Part shown: in pieces, positions 63,987 through 64,000 of the stretch
How the letters are laid out: each line of letters opens with the position of its first letter
How positions within the stretch are numbered: the stretch's first letter is position 1
Origin: Sphingomonas sp. Leaf33
GTDB lineage: Bacteria > Pseudomonadota > Alphaproteobacteria > Sphingomonadales > Sphingomonadaceae
Length of the DNA: 64,000 nt
NCBI RefSeq assembly: GCF_001421785.1
Contig: NZ_LMLB01000017.1
Span: forward strand, 85,451 to 149,450
Reading direction: 5' to 3'
Notes under the pieces: model-generated
Databases searched by the model: none
What the model was told of the DNA's origin: nothing
The model's input: only the letters and a program-made list of their open reading frames with translations
Translations under genes and position numbers: made by a program

Positions 63987-64000
63987 CCCCCCCCCCCCCC
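63987..64000. repeat. Poly-C run at the window end
   Basis: A run of 14 C residues ends the window. It follows the REP-like element and may be a real homopolymer, a sequence error, or the end of a contig. Confidence 0.6.

Overview
The window is high-GC alphaproteobacterial DNA, most probably from Sphingomonas or a close sphingomonad. The support is the sequence style of RpoB, RpoC, L10 and L7/L12, a CpdR-type response regulator next to an N-formylglutamate amidohydrolase gene, Sphingomonas-like small conserved proteins, and an interspersed CCTCCCCCAGC repeat near the right end. This is a judgement from protein and motif recognition; no database search was run.

Layout. 0-5 kb: a cytochrome P450, a hypothetical protein with a PD-(D/E)XK-like core, and an unknown exported protein, separated by stretches without genes. 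5.4-9 kb: an operon of an extradiol-dioxygenase-like protein, a QorB-like quinone reductase and an SDR, with a divergent LysR regulator. 9.3-18.3 kb: a two-partner secretion operon (a TpsA with GLUG repeats, then a TpsB) followed by an orphan protein of the lasso-peptide leader-peptidase (B2) family, flanked by an AraC regulator and an MFS transporter. 18.3-21.4 kb: a lower-GC island with a ParB-like/DNA methyltransferase fusion and a DUF5681 protein. It ends at what looks like the 3' remnant of a DUF2264 gene. 22-32.4 kb: an M1 peptidase, then rpoC and rpoB on the minus strand with a strong terminator and a sigma-70-type promoter of their own. 32.5-40.2 kb: two paralogous membrane-anchored proteins, a CocE/AEH-type hydrolase, small conserved proteins, a threonine-synthase-like enzyme and a lipoprotein. 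These lie between rpoBC and rplJ-rplL (40.3-41.3 kb). 41.6-50.6 kb: cspA, a lipoprotein, an L,D-transpeptidase, a cysteine synthase, DUF1289 and RhlE-like helicase genes, cytochrome b561, a probable small RNA, N-formylglutamate amidohydrolase and cpdR, then tRNA-Val(GAC). 50.8-57.4 kb: a heavy-metal RND efflux pair (CzcA and CzcC types, no CzcB) with a divergent two-component system. 57.4-64 kb: a HisN-like phosphatase, an exported peroxiredoxin, a GGDEF protein, two tiny membrane-protein genes behind a sigma-54-type promoter, a LacI regulator and an M3 peptidase.

The best candidates for undescribed biology are: (i) two consecutive genes for 36 and 31 aa single-helix membrane peptides behind a near-perfect -24/-12 promoter; (ii) the TpsA-TpsB-B2 operon, in which a peptide-maturation protease family is linked to two-partner secretion; (iii) a ~106-nt sRNA candidate with a 17-bp-spaced promoter, an exposed CUCCUCCC anti-Shine-Dalgarno segment and a strong terminator; and (iv) the metal-efflux operon with no periplasmic adaptor.
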